64,000 nucleotides of DNA from contig NZ_PZJN01000002.1 of NCBI RefSeq assembly GCF_003206695.1, positions 9,400 through 73,399 on the forward strand. The letters run 5' to 3'. Shown piece by piece: positions 51,817-61,110 of the stretch (positions are counted from its first letter, which is position 1; each line of letters begins with the position of its first letter). Both the position numbers and the translations under genes were made by a program. This stretch comes from Salinicola halophyticus (lineage in GTDB: Bacteria > Pseudomonadota > Gammaproteobacteria > Pseudomonadales > Halomonadaceae). The notes beneath the pieces are model-generated. The model worked only from the letters and a program-made list of their open reading frames with translations, did no database searches and was not told the origin of the DNA.

Positions 51817-51900
51817 GCGTTCCTTGCCTCTTTTCAGTGCCGATGGAATCCGGTGCCTCGATGAAGATGTCAGCGATTTGCCGTCAGAGAGCCAACAGAA

Positions 51901-51925
51901 CAACGCCGCCAAGGAGGCGGCGTTG
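51901..51925 (-). terminator. Terminator-like hairpin after the ferredoxin gene
   Basis: CAACGCCGCC and GGCGGCGTTG form a perfect 10-bp stem with loop AAGGA. It lies about 40 bases past the ferredoxin stop on the minus strand and is followed there by TTCTGTTG, a moderate T tract. Confidence 0.7.
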
Positions 51926-51964
51926 TAGAAAGTCAGTCCAGATCGACGCTGCGGGCATGAATCG

Positions 51965-52724
<760 letters not shown>

Positions 52725-52746
52725 TCAAGGCACTCCGCGCTCGTAT

Positions 52747-54651
52747 TCAGTCCAGTGTACCGAAAGGATTGTCGACCTTCAGTGACACCGGGTTGGCGTA
52801 ACCGGGGATGCGGATCGAATCGCGACCGACTTCCAGCTCCGGCCCCTCCAGAACGCCCTCGCCGAAGCGGTAGATGACCTCGAACCGGCCGGCATCGGCG
52901 GCAGCTTCATAGCGTGCCGCGGCGGCGAGCGTCTGTTCGCGACGATGGCGCCAGTCGTCGAGCGCACGCTGGCCGTGGCGTTTGGCCAGCAGGCGCTCGG
53001 TCACCTGCGGCGACAGCAGCAGGCCGGTGGCGTTGTTGCCGCCAAAGCCCTTGGCGTTGATGAAGCTGCAGTCGGCCTCGAATGCCAGCGGCTCGCGGAA
53101 GAAACGCAACCGCTCGGCATGGACGTCGTCGGCGACTGCATCGAGCGTCGGAATGCCCGGCACCCAGCCGTGGGCGAAAGTCCCCAGCGCACTGGCGATC
53201 TGATCTCCGGCGGCGCTGCCCTGTGAGTGGCCGATGAATGCCTTGATCGCGGCGACCGGCCAGTTCTCGATACCGTTGGCCCGCGCTACCTGATCGAAGA
53301 TATGCGACTCGGTGGTGCGGTTCTTCGGCGTGCTGGTGCCATGGGCATGAAGATAGCTGCGCTGGCGGACGCTTTGCTCGCCGAGAATCGACGTGGCCAG
53401 CGCGACCGACTTGCCCAGCGTCAGGTAGTTGCCGATGCCGGGAGCGGAGATCGAACGCTTCCAGCCGTCGGCGTTGACGTTGACTTCCGGCACCGCGGCG
53501 AGGATCTGTGCGCCGGTCTCGAGTACCAGCGAATCGTCCATCAGCAGCACGAACTGCGAGGCTTCGGCGATGGTGAACCCGCAGTTGCGCGCGAACGGCC
53601 GACAGGCCCGCTGATAATCCTCGTCGGTCAGCAGTTCCAGCGCATCCAGCGCCATCAGGCTCTGATCGTCGGCCAACGCGCTCATGGCGCGGAACCCTTC
53701 GATGATCTCCGGCGTGACCGGCGCATCGCTGGTGCCGACCATGACGATCCGTCGGCGGCCCTGGCGAATATCGTCGATGCCCAGGCGCAGATTGTAGAGG
53801 AAGGTAGCGCAGGCGCCCTGGATCGCGCCGGTGGCACCCACGCTGCCGAGCACGTAGGCATTGAGAAAGTCGGCCGGCATCTGGCCGTAACCCAACGGCA
53901 TCTGCTTGGAAGTGGTGCGGCTTCCGGTGACGAAACTCTTGAGCATGCCGCCCCAGCCGGCATCATCGAGCTGGCCGATGGAGTTGCCGGCGTAGACCGC
54001 AATGGCGTCGGGATCGACTCGCTCGCGCAGCGATTCCCAGTCGAGGCCGCTCTGGCCGAGGCAGTCGCTGACCCCGAAGATCGCCATCGACAGGCCGCGC
54101 GGGTGGTGGACACTGCGATAGAAAGTGTCCGGCGCGAACCCCGCAGGCAGGCACCCCGCGGCGCGTACCAGTGCCTGACGCCGTTCGGGCAGCAGCGCAT
54201 CCAGCGTGCCGGCGGGAACGCTGACCTCGATCGTCTGCTTGTCGAGTTCGCGAATCTCCCAGCCCTCGGGCAGCGGTTGCGGCAGCTGCCGGCGCGAGGT
54301 CGTGAAACGCATCGGCTCCGCAAGCGTCAGTCGCATTTCGCGGTTGCCGGGAATCCCGGCTTCCCGAAAGGCGTCGTCCTCGATGCGTCGAATCAGCGTG
54401 TGCTTGAGAATGGATTCGCGATAGCGGGCGACGACCGCCTGTTCGCTCAGCGTTTCCCCATCGGCACCGAGCCACTGACCGTTTCCTTGCGGCGTGATCA
54501 ATTGCATCAGGGTGGCCAGGGCGACGAGCGTTTGCGTCTGCTCGGCTTCTGGCAGAACGTCGAGAATCGTACGGCGGTAGGCTTGGTGCCCCGAGGTTCT
54601 ACCCGCGGCGTTGACGCCGCCCATACCGACGATTACCGGTAAATGTGACAA
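52747..54651 (-). CDS. fabY: FabY-type beta-ketoacyl-ACP synthase
   Basis: From TTG 54651 the product has 634 residues, the same length as Pseudomonas aeruginosa FabY, which starts fatty-acid synthesis by condensing acetyl-CoA with malonyl-ACP. The opening SHLPVIVGMGGVNAAGRTS agrees with that family. The catalytic Cys lies in IQGACATFLYNL, and the two catalytic His in YLHAHGTSTPKN and AFIGHSQGSAAGDQ. NAKGFGGNNATGLLL is the conserved C-terminal loop. GAGGGA six bases before the TTG supports this start. An ATG far upstream at 54912 would add an unsupported Arg-rich region. Confidence 0.92.
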   Translation of the reverse strand: MSHLPVIVGMGGVNAAGRTSGHQAYRRTILDVLPEAEQTQTLVALATLMQLITPQGNGQWLGADGETLSEQAVVARYRESILKHTLIRRIEDDAFREAGIPGNREMRLTLAEPMRFTTSRRQLPQPLPEGWEIRELDKQTIEVSVPAGTLDALLPERRQALVRAAGCLPAGFAPDTFYRSVHHPRGLSMAIFGVSDCLGQSGLDWESLRERVDPDAIAVYAGNSIGQLDDAGWGGMLKSFVTGSRTTSKQMPLGYGQMPADFLNAYVLGSVGATGAIQGACATFLYNLRLGIDDIRQGRRRIVMVGTSDAPVTPEIIEGFRAMSALADDQSLMALDALELLTDEDYQRACRPFARNCGFTIAEASQFVLLMDDSLVLETGAQILAAVPEVNVNADGWKRSISAPGIGNYLTLGKSVALATSILGEQSVRQRSYLHAHGTSTPKNRTTESHIFDQVARANGIENWPVAAIKAFIGHSQGSAAGDQIASALGTFAHGWVPGIPTLDAVADDVHAERLRFFREPLAFEADCSFINAKGFGGNNATGLLLSPQVTERLLAKRHGQRALDDWRHRREQTLAAAARYEAAADAGRFEVIYRFGEGVLEGPELEVGRDSIRIPGYANPVSLKVDNPFGTLD

Positions 54652-55163
54652 GCCACGTCCCTCGTGAACATTGGGGGCAATCGGTAACGCATGGCATGGA
54701 GAGAACGCGACTGCGATGAAAAGGCGTCTCCCGCCGAAGGCGCGCCGTCGCCGACTCGCGGTCGGTGACGGTACCCCTGAGCTGGCAAGGAAGAACTCTC
54801 GAGAGAGCCTGAGCCGGCGCAAGGCAGTGACCGCGCATGCCATCGAAGGCCGTATTGCCAGAATTGGCTGAATGTGGGCAGGGATGATACACCTGCGCGC
54901 GCGCGGCGTCATGCCGCGCAGAGTAAGTGATCATGCCGCCACGGCTGCGGAGGCCGGCGCCGGGCGCATGTCGATGCCCCAACGGCGCGAATGCTGATGT
55001 CGAGGCTGATGGCGAGACTGATAGAATGCGCGATCCGTCGTTCGCCGGTAAACGGCATTCATCACTCTACGGTAGCCATCATCCTACGGTAGCCATCATC
55101 CTACGGTAGCCATCATCGACGGTACTCATCATCCAAGGTACTCATCATTCAACGGTATTCGCC
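54652..55163. other. Divergent gap between fabY and a TrmB-like gene
   Basis: About 510 bases, the longest gap in the window. The first 300 bases hold only poorly supported open frames with Arg-rich products and no recognisable RNA element. The last 110 bases are the 17-bp tandem array leading to the TrmB-like ATG. The fabY promoter must lie here. Confidence 0.45.
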
Positions 55164-55166
55164 ATG
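55050..55166. repeat. Tandem array, 17 bp x about 7, running into a start codon
   Basis: Three identical units CTACGGTAGCCATCATC lie at 55067-55083, 55084-55100 and 55101-55117. They are flanked by decayed copies upstream (from about 55050) and downstream (55118-55133, 55134-55150). The last partial copy ends in the ATG of the TrmB-like gene at 55164. Confidence 0.85.
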
Positions 55167-55862
55167 CAAGCGTCTTCCCGCGCCATCACTTCCAGCCAGC
55201 TGGGGCCGCACCAGGATCTGATACGCCGCGTTCAGCGAGCTCGCGACGGCGAATGGCAACGCCCGCCGGCGGCGCACACGCGCGATGCCTTCGATGGGGC
55301 GGGCCGCTGGCTGGCGGCGCAGGATAGGCCGCTGATTCTCGATGCCGGCTGCGGTGTGGGCTTATCCACGCGGCGGCTGGCGCAGCATCATCCGGACCAC
55401 GCCGTGATCGGCGTGGATCGCAGCGAACAGCGGCTGTCTCGCGATCACGGCGCGTTGCCGGACAACGCGCTGCTGGTGCGTGCCGACCTGGTCGATTTCT
55501 GGCGCTTGGCACTTGCCGCCGAATGGCGCCCGGTCGAGCATTATCTGCTCTATCCCAACCCGTATCCCAAGAGCACGCAGCTCAAGAAGCGCTGGCACGG
55601 GCATCCGGTCTTTCCGGCGATACTGGCGCTGGGGGGGCGGCTCGAACTGCGCTCCAACTGGAAAATCTATGTTCAGGAGTTCGCGCTGGGGGTGGAAACG
55701 CTCTGTGGCGTCGATGGCGAGCTCACTGCCTTCGTGCCGGGGGATTCGACCATGACGCCGCTCGAGCAGACTTTCCTGACGCCGTTCGAGCAGAAGTATT
55801 TCGAGAGCGGCCAGGCGCTGTGGCGCTACTGCGTTGATCTGACGGCAACCGTTGTCGACTGA
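55164..55862 (+). CDS. TrmB-like SAM-dependent methyltransferase
   Basis: The 232-residue protein resembles tRNA (guanine-N7) methyltransferase TrmB. ILDAGCGVGLSTRRLAQ is the SAM-binding motif, and HYLLYPNPYPKSTQLKKRWHGHP parallels the TrmB F-P-D-P-W-P-K-x-x-H motif with Tyr-Pro-Asn-Pro-Tyr-Pro-Lys. LRSNWKIYVQEF follows. The Asp and Trp of the usual motif are changed, so this is a divergent paralogue whose RNA target may differ. The ATG lies at the end of a tandem array, leaving no ordinary ribosome-binding site. Confidence 0.8.
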   Translation: MQASSRAITSSQLGPHQDLIRRVQRARDGEWQRPPAAHTRDAFDGAGRWLAAQDRPLILDAGCGVGLSTRRLAQHHPDHAVIGVDRSEQRLSRDHGALPDNALLVRADLVDFWRLALAAEWRPVEHYLLYPNPYPKSTQLKKRWHGHPVFPAILALGGRLELRSNWKIYVQEFALGVETLCGVDGELTAFVPGDSTMTPLEQTFLTPFEQKYFESGQALWRYCVDLTATVVD

Positions 55863-55973
55863 ACGGGGTATATATCGTATTAACATCACGCCAGGCATCG
55901 CATCCGAACAGCGTTAGTTGGTACGCTCTGGATCAGTTTGGCCCTCATTTTTCTTCGGAGCGAGCATCCCATT

Positions 55974-57422
55974 ATGCGGCGATGGCTAGGTCGTGGTTCT
56001 GTGTTTATCGGTGCGTTGTCCCTGTCCGTCGCCTCCTTCGTCGCCCAGGCGGCCGGATTCGATCATGTCGGCCGGCTGGCTGACAAAGGCTTCGCGGTCA
56101 GTGCTCAGGCGCGTCTGCTCGACAGCGGTGAAGTGCTGGGCGCCATCAATCCGGCGCAATCGCTGTCGCCAGCTTCGGTTACCAAGCTGTATACGGCGGC
56201 GGCCTCGCTGGACCGCTGGGGACCCCAGCATCGTTTCACCACGCGTTTCGTCTCTACCGGCGCGCTCGACGGCGATGGCGTGCTTCATGGTGATCTGGTG
56301 CTCGAGGGCGGCGGAGACCCGGCGCTGACCTCGGAGGCGCTGTGGCAGTTGATTCAGAAACTGCGCGAGCGGGGTGTCTCCAGCGTCGACGGCCAACTGG
56401 TGGTCAGCCAGGCGCGCTTCGGCCCGGTCAGCTGTATCACGACCGATCGCTGCGATACCCGGACGGAGGGCACCAATGCCTACGCCGCGCTGCTCTCGTC
56501 CGCTGCCATCAACTACGGCAACTGGTGTGCCACGGTGATGCCGGGCGTCGTCGGCCAGCCGGCGCGAATCACCAGCTGTGACACGGTGGCGCCGACCATT
56601 CGCATCGAGAACGACGTGAAGACGGTGGCGGCCGGCGGTTCGGCCAGCCTCTATGCCAAGCGAGTGACCGACAGCCAGGGCGATACGCTGCGCGTCAGCG
56701 GGCAGATTCCCGCCGGCAGCTATCCGCGCCCGGTCTACAAGGCGAGCTCGGATCCGGCCGACCAGACCGGCCAGACGCTGTTGTCGCTGCTGCGCCAGTC
56801 CGGGATTCCGGTCAGCGGCGGTTACGCGGTCAGCCGTCAGGCGCCGCCGGCCGCGGCGCAGTCGTTGGCCGCCGTCGAAGGCAAGCCGCTGCAGGAGCTG
56901 CTGCTGCGCACGCTCAACTATTCGAACAATTTCATGGCCGACACGCTGGCGCTGGATCTGACCTCCGGCACGCAGCAGGGGCTGCCCGAAGCGGGGCGCG
57001 CGCTGGAGCAATTCGCCGCCGGCCTGCCGGGACATGGCCCGGTCACCTTGCACAGCGGTAGCGGCCTGACACCGGAAAACCGTGTTTCCGCCCAGAATCT
57101 CAATGCGCTGCTCGGTGCGATGTACGGCCGCGCGTCGCTGTTCCCCACCTTCGTCGCCGGCATGCAGGTTCCGACCAACGGGCCGATGCACTTCATCCGC
57201 CGCGGCAGCCAGACCTTCCAGGATCACGTGATGCTGAAGACGGGGACGCTCAACGAGCCGGTGACGGTACGCGCCATTGCCGGTTATTTTCGAACCGAGA
57301 GCGGTCGCTGGGGCAGTTTTGCGGTACTCGTCAACGGCACCGGGTCGACGCCGTATCTCTCCTGGCGAGAGACGCTGCCGATGATCTCGGACGATCTGAC
57401 CGCGATGATCGAACGCCACTAG
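55974..57422 (+). CDS. dacB: D-Ala-D-Ala carboxypeptidase/endopeptidase (PBP4)
   Basis: This 482-residue periplasmic peptidoglycan hydrolase belongs to peptidase family S13. A signal peptide (cleavage near VAQAAGF, residue 27) is followed by the SxxK motif S68-V-T-K71, the SxN motif NYSNNFMAD, and the KTG motif in MLKTGTLNEP. The large insertion between SxxK and SxN typical of class C type-4 PBPs is present. ATG 55974 gives a normal signal peptide; GGAGCGAG lies upstream though far. A TTG at 55938 is an unlikely alternative. Confidence 0.93.
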   Translation: MRRWLGRGSVFIGALSLSVASFVAQAAGFDHVGRLADKGFAVSAQARLLDSGEVLGAINPAQSLSPASVTKLYTAAASLDRWGPQHRFTTRFVSTGALDGDGVLHGDLVLEGGGDPALTSEALWQLIQKLRERGVSSVDGQLVVSQARFGPVSCITTDRCDTRTEGTNAYAALLSSAAINYGNWCATVMPGVVGQPARITSCDTVAPTIRIENDVKTVAAGGSASLYAKRVTDSQGDTLRVSGQIPAGSYPRPVYKASSDPADQTGQTLLSLLRQSGIPVSGGYAVSRQAPPAAAQSLAAVEGKPLQELLLRTLNYSNNFMADTLALDLTSGTQQGLPEAGRALEQFAAGLPGHGPVTLHSGSGLTPENRVSAQNLNALLGAMYGRASLFPTFVAGMQVPTNGPMHFIRRGSQTFQDHVMLKTGTLNEPVTVRAIAGYFRTESGRWGSFAVLVNGTGSTPYLSWRETLPMISDDLTAMIERH

Positions 57423-57524
57423 GCGCTGTCTGAAAAGTCGACGACCGTCGGGCGATCCGCATTGCCGGCGCGATCGCCCGCGCGAGATACGTTTTCATCC
57501 GTTGTCCACAAGAGGAATGCCACC

Positions 57525-58019
57525 GTGCTTTCACGTTTTCCCCTGCTGACCGTTAATGCCGCTCTGGCCGCCACCCTGGCCATTTCCGGCTGCGCCACGA
57601 ACCCCGGCGGCAGCGATACCCAGGCCGTTGCCGATACTCAGGCGGCTGGCGACTCGCAGGCCGCCAGCGAGGCGCTGGTCGGCACCTATTGGAAGTTGAT
57701 GACGCTCGACGGCAAACCGGTGGCCGTCGCGGACAATCAGCGTGAAGCGCATCTGGTTCTCGACGGCCAGGGGCGTGTGACCGGTTCGACCGGCTGCAAT
57801 CGACTGATGGGCAGTTACATGCTGGAGGCCGATGCACTGACCTTTTCTCAGCTGGCCTCGACCCGAATGGCATGTCCCGCGGAGATGATGGCGCTGGAGC
57901 AGGCCTGGCTGGCGGCGCTTTCCGACACCGCGCACTATTCGATATCGGGCCAGCGATTGGTGCTCGAGGATGCCAACGAGCAACCGCTGGCCGAGCTCAA
58001 GGTCAACGCGCTGTATTGA
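57525..58019 (+). CDS. META/HslJ domain lipoprotein
   Basis: This 164-residue lipoprotein has lipobox AISGC (Cys near residue 24), an Ala/Gln/Asp-rich linker and a META domain: TYWKLMTLDGKPVAV, VTGSTGCNRLMGSY with its conserved Cys-Asn, and TRMACPAEMMALEQAWLAAL with the partner Cys. HslJ of E. coli is linked to novobiocin resistance and heat shock; other members are of unknown role. GTG 57525 is preceded by AGAGGA at a good distance. It follows dacB by 102 bases. Confidence 0.88.
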   Translation: MLSRFPLLTVNAALAATLAISGCATNPGGSDTQAVADTQAAGDSQAASEALVGTYWKLMTLDGKPVAVADNQREAHLVLDGQGRVTGSTGCNRLMGSYMLEADALTFSQLASTRMACPAEMMALEQAWLAALSDTAHYSISGQRLVLEDANEQPLAELKVNALY

Positions 58020-58059
58020 ACTGCACGGCGAACACCGACCCGACGACGAGAACCGAACC

Positions 58060-58584
58060 TTGACCCTGATCGACTGTGAGTTCGGCCGGCACGGCGATGC
58101 CGTGCTGGCGATCTTCAACGATGCCATCCTCAACACCACGGCGCTCTACGAATATCAGCCGCGCACCGCGGCGTTCGTCGAGGGCTGGTTTCAGGCCAAA
58201 CGCGATGGCGACTTGCCGGTCATCGGCATGCTCGACGACGCCAGCGGCCGATTGATGGGCTTCGCCAGCTACGGCCCGTTTCGCCCTCATGCTGCCTATC
58301 GCTACAGCGTCGAGCACTCGGTCTACGTGGACCGGGATTTTCGCCAGCGCGGTGTGGCCAGACGACTGATGACGGCGCTGATCGAGCGCGCCGAGACCCA
58401 GCAGTATCACACCCTGATCGGCGGCATCGACGCCTCCAATGCGGCGAGCATCGCGCTGCATGAACAGCTGGACTTCAGCCACGCGGGAACCGTTCGTCAG
58501 GCCGCCTACAAGTTCGATCGCTGGCTCGATCTGGCGTTCTATCAGCGGATCCTGTCGACGCCGGGGAATCCCTGCGGGGGCTGA
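58060..58584 (+). CDS. GNAT acetyltransferase, phosphinothricin/MnaT type
   Basis: The 174-residue enzyme opens TLIDCEFGRHGDAVLAIFND, as in the phosphinothricin/methionine-sulfone acetyltransferases (PAT, MnaT). YSVEHSVYVDRDFRQRGVAR contains the acetyl-CoA pyrophosphate loop, and LIGGIDASNAASIALHEQLDF is the C-terminal signature. It detoxifies amino-acid analogues such as methionine sulfoximine in relatives. The start TTG 58060 is the best aligned but has a weak ribosome-binding site. Its stop directly abuts the stop of the convergent gene. Confidence 0.88.
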   Translation: MTLIDCEFGRHGDAVLAIFNDAILNTTALYEYQPRTAAFVEGWFQAKRDGDLPVIGMLDDASGRLMGFASYGPFRPHAAYRYSVEHSVYVDRDFRQRGVARRLMTALIERAETQQYHTLIGGIDASNAASIALHEQLDFSHAGTVRQAAYKFDRWLDLAFYQRILSTPGNPCGG

Positions 58585-59016
58585 TCAGGGCGTGTCGCCA
58601 CTCGACGCCGACGGGTCCTGGTCGCTCTCTTCGGACTCGGCGTCGTCACTGATGGCGTCTGTCGGGGTGCTGGGAAGGGCATCGGAGCCGATCGCCAGCT
58701 TGTCGGCGTCGGCCATGTAGACCTCCTGGCTGCTGCGCCGGAACAGGCAGAGTTCCTGCCCGGCCTGGCCGTTCATGTGTTTCTGTGGATAGTGACCCTG
58801 GATCAGCAGTGCCGTCATCCCGGCTTCATCGTCGAACAGCACCGGGTCGCCCGCTGGCGCGGCGTCCGGAAACTGGCTGGCGTCCTGGCACTGTTCGATG
58901 ACCGCGCGGTCGTGCTCTTGCCACGCGGCATCGCTGGAAGCGCTGGCGGAGCCGGCCAGCGGCAGCAGCGCCGCGGCCAAGAAAAGAGGGATGAGCTGCA
59001 ATTCAGAACGACGCAT
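58585..59016 (-). CDS. Periplasmic hypothetical protein with acidic tail
   Basis: The 143-residue protein has a clear signal peptide (LIPLFLAAALLPLAGSASAS). A domain of about 80 residues contains two cysteines (Cys43 in VIEQCQDAS and Cys90 in ELCLFRR) that may form a disulfide, and the last 25 residues are very acidic (ISDDAESEESDQDP). I recognise no family. The stop codons of this gene and the convergent acetyltransferase touch (TGA-TCA), so there is no intergenic base between them. Confidence 0.72.
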   Translation of the reverse strand: MRRSELQLIPLFLAAALLPLAGSASASSDAAWQEHDRAVIEQCQDASQFPDAAPAGDPVLFDDEAGMTALLIQGHYPQKHMNGQAGQELCLFRRSSQEVYMADADKLAIGSDALPSTPTDAISDDAESEESDQDPSASSGDTP

Positions 59017-59145
59017 GGGGCGTTCCCTGTTCCGGTGTATTGAGGTGCCGATGCGCGTGGCCCGTCTGTCAGGCGGGCGGATCCGTCATCGGACGTGAAT
59101 CTTTTCATGGGCCGCCGAGGCCCGTCATTGGAGTATAGACCCCGT

Positions 59146-59886
59146 ATGGCGTTCCCCGTTGCGTTGCTGTTTCTGGCCGTGGTGTTCTCGACGTCGGTGC
59201 TGTCCGGCGTATTCGGCATGGCCGGCGGCTTGGTGCTGCTGGGCTTTCTGCTGGCCTGGCTGCCGGCGGCGACGGCGATCGCGGTGCATGGCGTGATCCA
59301 GCTCACCGCCAACGCCTCGCGGGCCTGGCTGTCGCGACGATTCATCGAGTGGCGAATCGTCGGCATGATCGCCTGCGGGGTATTGATCGCGGCGGCGCTG
59401 CTGACGCTGGTGCGCTATTCGCCCAGCGAGACGGTGGTGCTGATCGTGCTGGGGCTGATGCCGGTGATGGTGTGGATTCCCAAACGCTGGTTCCACTTCG
59501 ATGTCTCGCGGCCAGGCCATGCGGTCATGTGCGGCCTCGTCTCCGGCGGCCTGACCATCGCGGTCGGGGTCTCGGGCCCGACCATCGATATCGGCTTCAT
59601 CCGCACCCAGCTCGACCGACGCACCGTGGTGGCGACCAAGGCCACCATCCAGGTGATCGCGCACAGCCTCAAGATTCTCTTCTACTGGCAGGCGGCGATG
59701 GCGATGGACAGCGGCGAGTGGGGCTGGGTGGCGCTGGCGATTCCCTTCGCTTTTCTGGGCACGCGCACCGGCAATCTGGTGCTGGCGCGGCTCACCGACG
59801 ACGGTTTTCGCTACTGGACACGCTGGATCGTCACCGTGGTGGGCGCTTATTACCTGATTCGCGGGCTGATGAATCTCTTCGCCTAG
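59146..59886 (+). CDS. TauE/SafE family permease
   Basis: The 246-residue membrane protein has seven to eight segments and TauE/SafE features: GVFGMAGGLVLLGFLLAW in the first half, and VSGGLTIAVGVSGPTIDIGF with TKATIQVIAHSLK in the second. The family exports sulfite, sulfoacetate or related anions; substrate here is unknown. ATG 59146 is chosen because it precedes the first membrane segment; no ribosome-binding site is obvious and an ATG at 59095 is possible. Its stop touches the 24-bp tandem array. Confidence 0.85.
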   Translation: MAFPVALLFLAVVFSTSVLSGVFGMAGGLVLLGFLLAWLPAATAIAVHGVIQLTANASRAWLSRRFIEWRIVGMIACGVLIAAALLTLVRYSPSETVVLIVLGLMPVMVWIPKRWFHFDVSRPGHAVMCGLVSGGLTIAVGVSGPTIDIGFIRTQLDRRTVVATKATIQVIAHSLKILFYWQAAMAMDSGEWGWVALAIPFAFLGTRTGNLVLARLTDDGFRYWTRWIVTVVGAYYLIRGLMNLFA

Positions 59887-59982
59887 GTCTTTTCATACCG
59901 CTGCGCTTGGGTCTGTTTCTATCGCTGCGCTGGGGTCTGTTTCTATCGCTGCGCTTGGGTCTGTTTCTATCGCTGCGCTCAG
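59887..59982. repeat. Tandem array, 24 bp x 4, filling a convergent gap
   Basis: Units at 59887-59910, 59911-59934, 59935-59958 and 59959-59982 follow GTCTGTTTCTATCGCTGCGCTTGG. The first begins one base after the permease stop and the last overlaps the stop of the convergent AraC gene at 59979, so the entire gap is repeat. Confidence 0.88.
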
Positions 59983-60914
59983 CTCTGCGATGGGCTGACG
60001 CCGAAATAGCGCTTGTACTCGCGGCTGAACTGCGAGGTGCTGCGATAACCGACATCGGCGGCGGCGCGAGAGACGTTGATGCGCTGCTGGCCGAGGAGAA
60101 CTCGCGCCCGGAGCAATCGCAGCCGTTTGAGATACTGCACCGGCGATAGCTGCGTGGTGCGTTTGAAGTGGTGATGAAAGTGGGAGGCGCTCATGTTGGC
60201 GCGCTCGGCGAGCGTCTCTACCGTCAACGGCAGCGCAAAGTGGCGATGGAGATAGTTCAACGATTCGGCGATGCGCGCGTAGTGGCCATGCTGCTGTACC
60301 AGCTGGCGCAGGGACTGCCCCTGCGGGCCATTGAGCGCGGCGAACAGTACCTCCCGCACCCGCCCCGCGCCGAGGGCCCGGCTGGCGTGTTCGTCCTGCA
60401 GGCACAGCGCCAGGCGTTGCACGGCTTCCGCCATGGCGTCGTCGAGTGCGACCGCCGCCATGGGCTCGGGGGCGCCACGATCGACACCGGACGGCGCGGG
60501 CAGATGATGCACCAGCTCGCTCAACGTCAACGGGTCGACGGCAATCGAGATACCCAGCAACGGCGCATCGGCGCGGGCGAGCGTTTCGCACTCGAACGGT
60601 AGCGGCATCGCCTGGACCAGATAGTTGCCGGGTCCATAGTGAATGACCCGGTCTCCCAGATAACCGATCTTGTCGCCCTGGGCGATGACGAATATCCCGG
60701 GTTCGTAGATCAACGGCGTGCGCGGATGGCCGCATCCGGAAGCGATCAGTCTGACGCCGTCGATGGCGGTCTCGGAGAAGCCGTCGGCCGTGGCCAGCGG
60801 CGCCAGCGTCCGGGCCAGTCGCGAGGCCCAGGACACGTTAGGCCTCGAAGCGTCGACAGACGGATTCGTAGGGCCGCGGTGGAGTCGGGATGGTTCGGAA
60901 AGGCGATCGAGCAT
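59979..60914 (-). CDS. AraC family regulator, YqhC-like
   Basis: This 311-residue regulator has an N-terminal AraC-type sensory domain (ASGCGHPRTPLIYEPGIFVIAQG ... GPGNYLVQAMPLPFECE) and a C-terminal double helix-turn-helix (LTVETLAERANMSASHFHHHF and INVSRAAADVGYRSTSQFSREYKRYFGVSP). The sensory part resembles YqhC, which controls the aldehyde reductase genes yqhD-dkgA. The gene is divergent from a YahK-type alcohol dehydrogenase, the likely target. GAGG before ATG 60914 sets the start; an upstream ATG is unsupported. Confidence 0.88.
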   Translation of the reverse strand: MLDRLSEPSRLHRGPTNPSVDASRPNVSWASRLARTLAPLATADGFSETAIDGVRLIASGCGHPRTPLIYEPGIFVIAQGDKIGYLGDRVIHYGPGNYLVQAMPLPFECETLARADAPLLGISIAVDPLTLSELVHHLPAPSGVDRGAPEPMAAVALDDAMAEAVQRLALCLQDEHASRALGAGRVREVLFAALNGPQGQSLRQLVQQHGHYARIAESLNYLHRHFALPLTVETLAERANMSASHFHHHFKRTTQLSPVQYLKRLRLLRARVLLGQQRINVSRAAADVGYRSTSQFSREYKRYFGVSPSQS

Positions 60915-61110
60915 GACGACCTCGCGCTGATGAGGATAGACAGGTTCAGCGTATTGTGCATGAGTCCGGCCGGACAGAGGTAGTGGCCTCCTGGATTGAA
61001 GAGGATCGAGCAGACGTTGCAGAGGAAACGGCATGGCCGCCGAGCGAGTTGTCGACCACACTGGGCGCACGATCCATTCATTCACCCATCTTTCATGGGG
61101 AGTCATCCAG

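Noticed and set aside
53227-54642. A 471-codon plus-strand frame inside fabY
   Set aside because: It is a shadow of fabY with no conserved motif or ribosome-binding site.
54671-54871. A 66-codon Arg-rich frame upstream of fabY
   Set aside because: No ribosome-binding site, no motif, and its composition fits random high-GC sequence.
55050-55166. The array as a possible CRISPR
   Set aside because: Units are directly adjacent with no unique spacers and are far shorter than CRISPR repeats; no cas genes are present.
57449-57479. Imperfect hairpin after dacB
   Set aside because: The stem is interrupted and no T tract follows, so it was not called a terminator.
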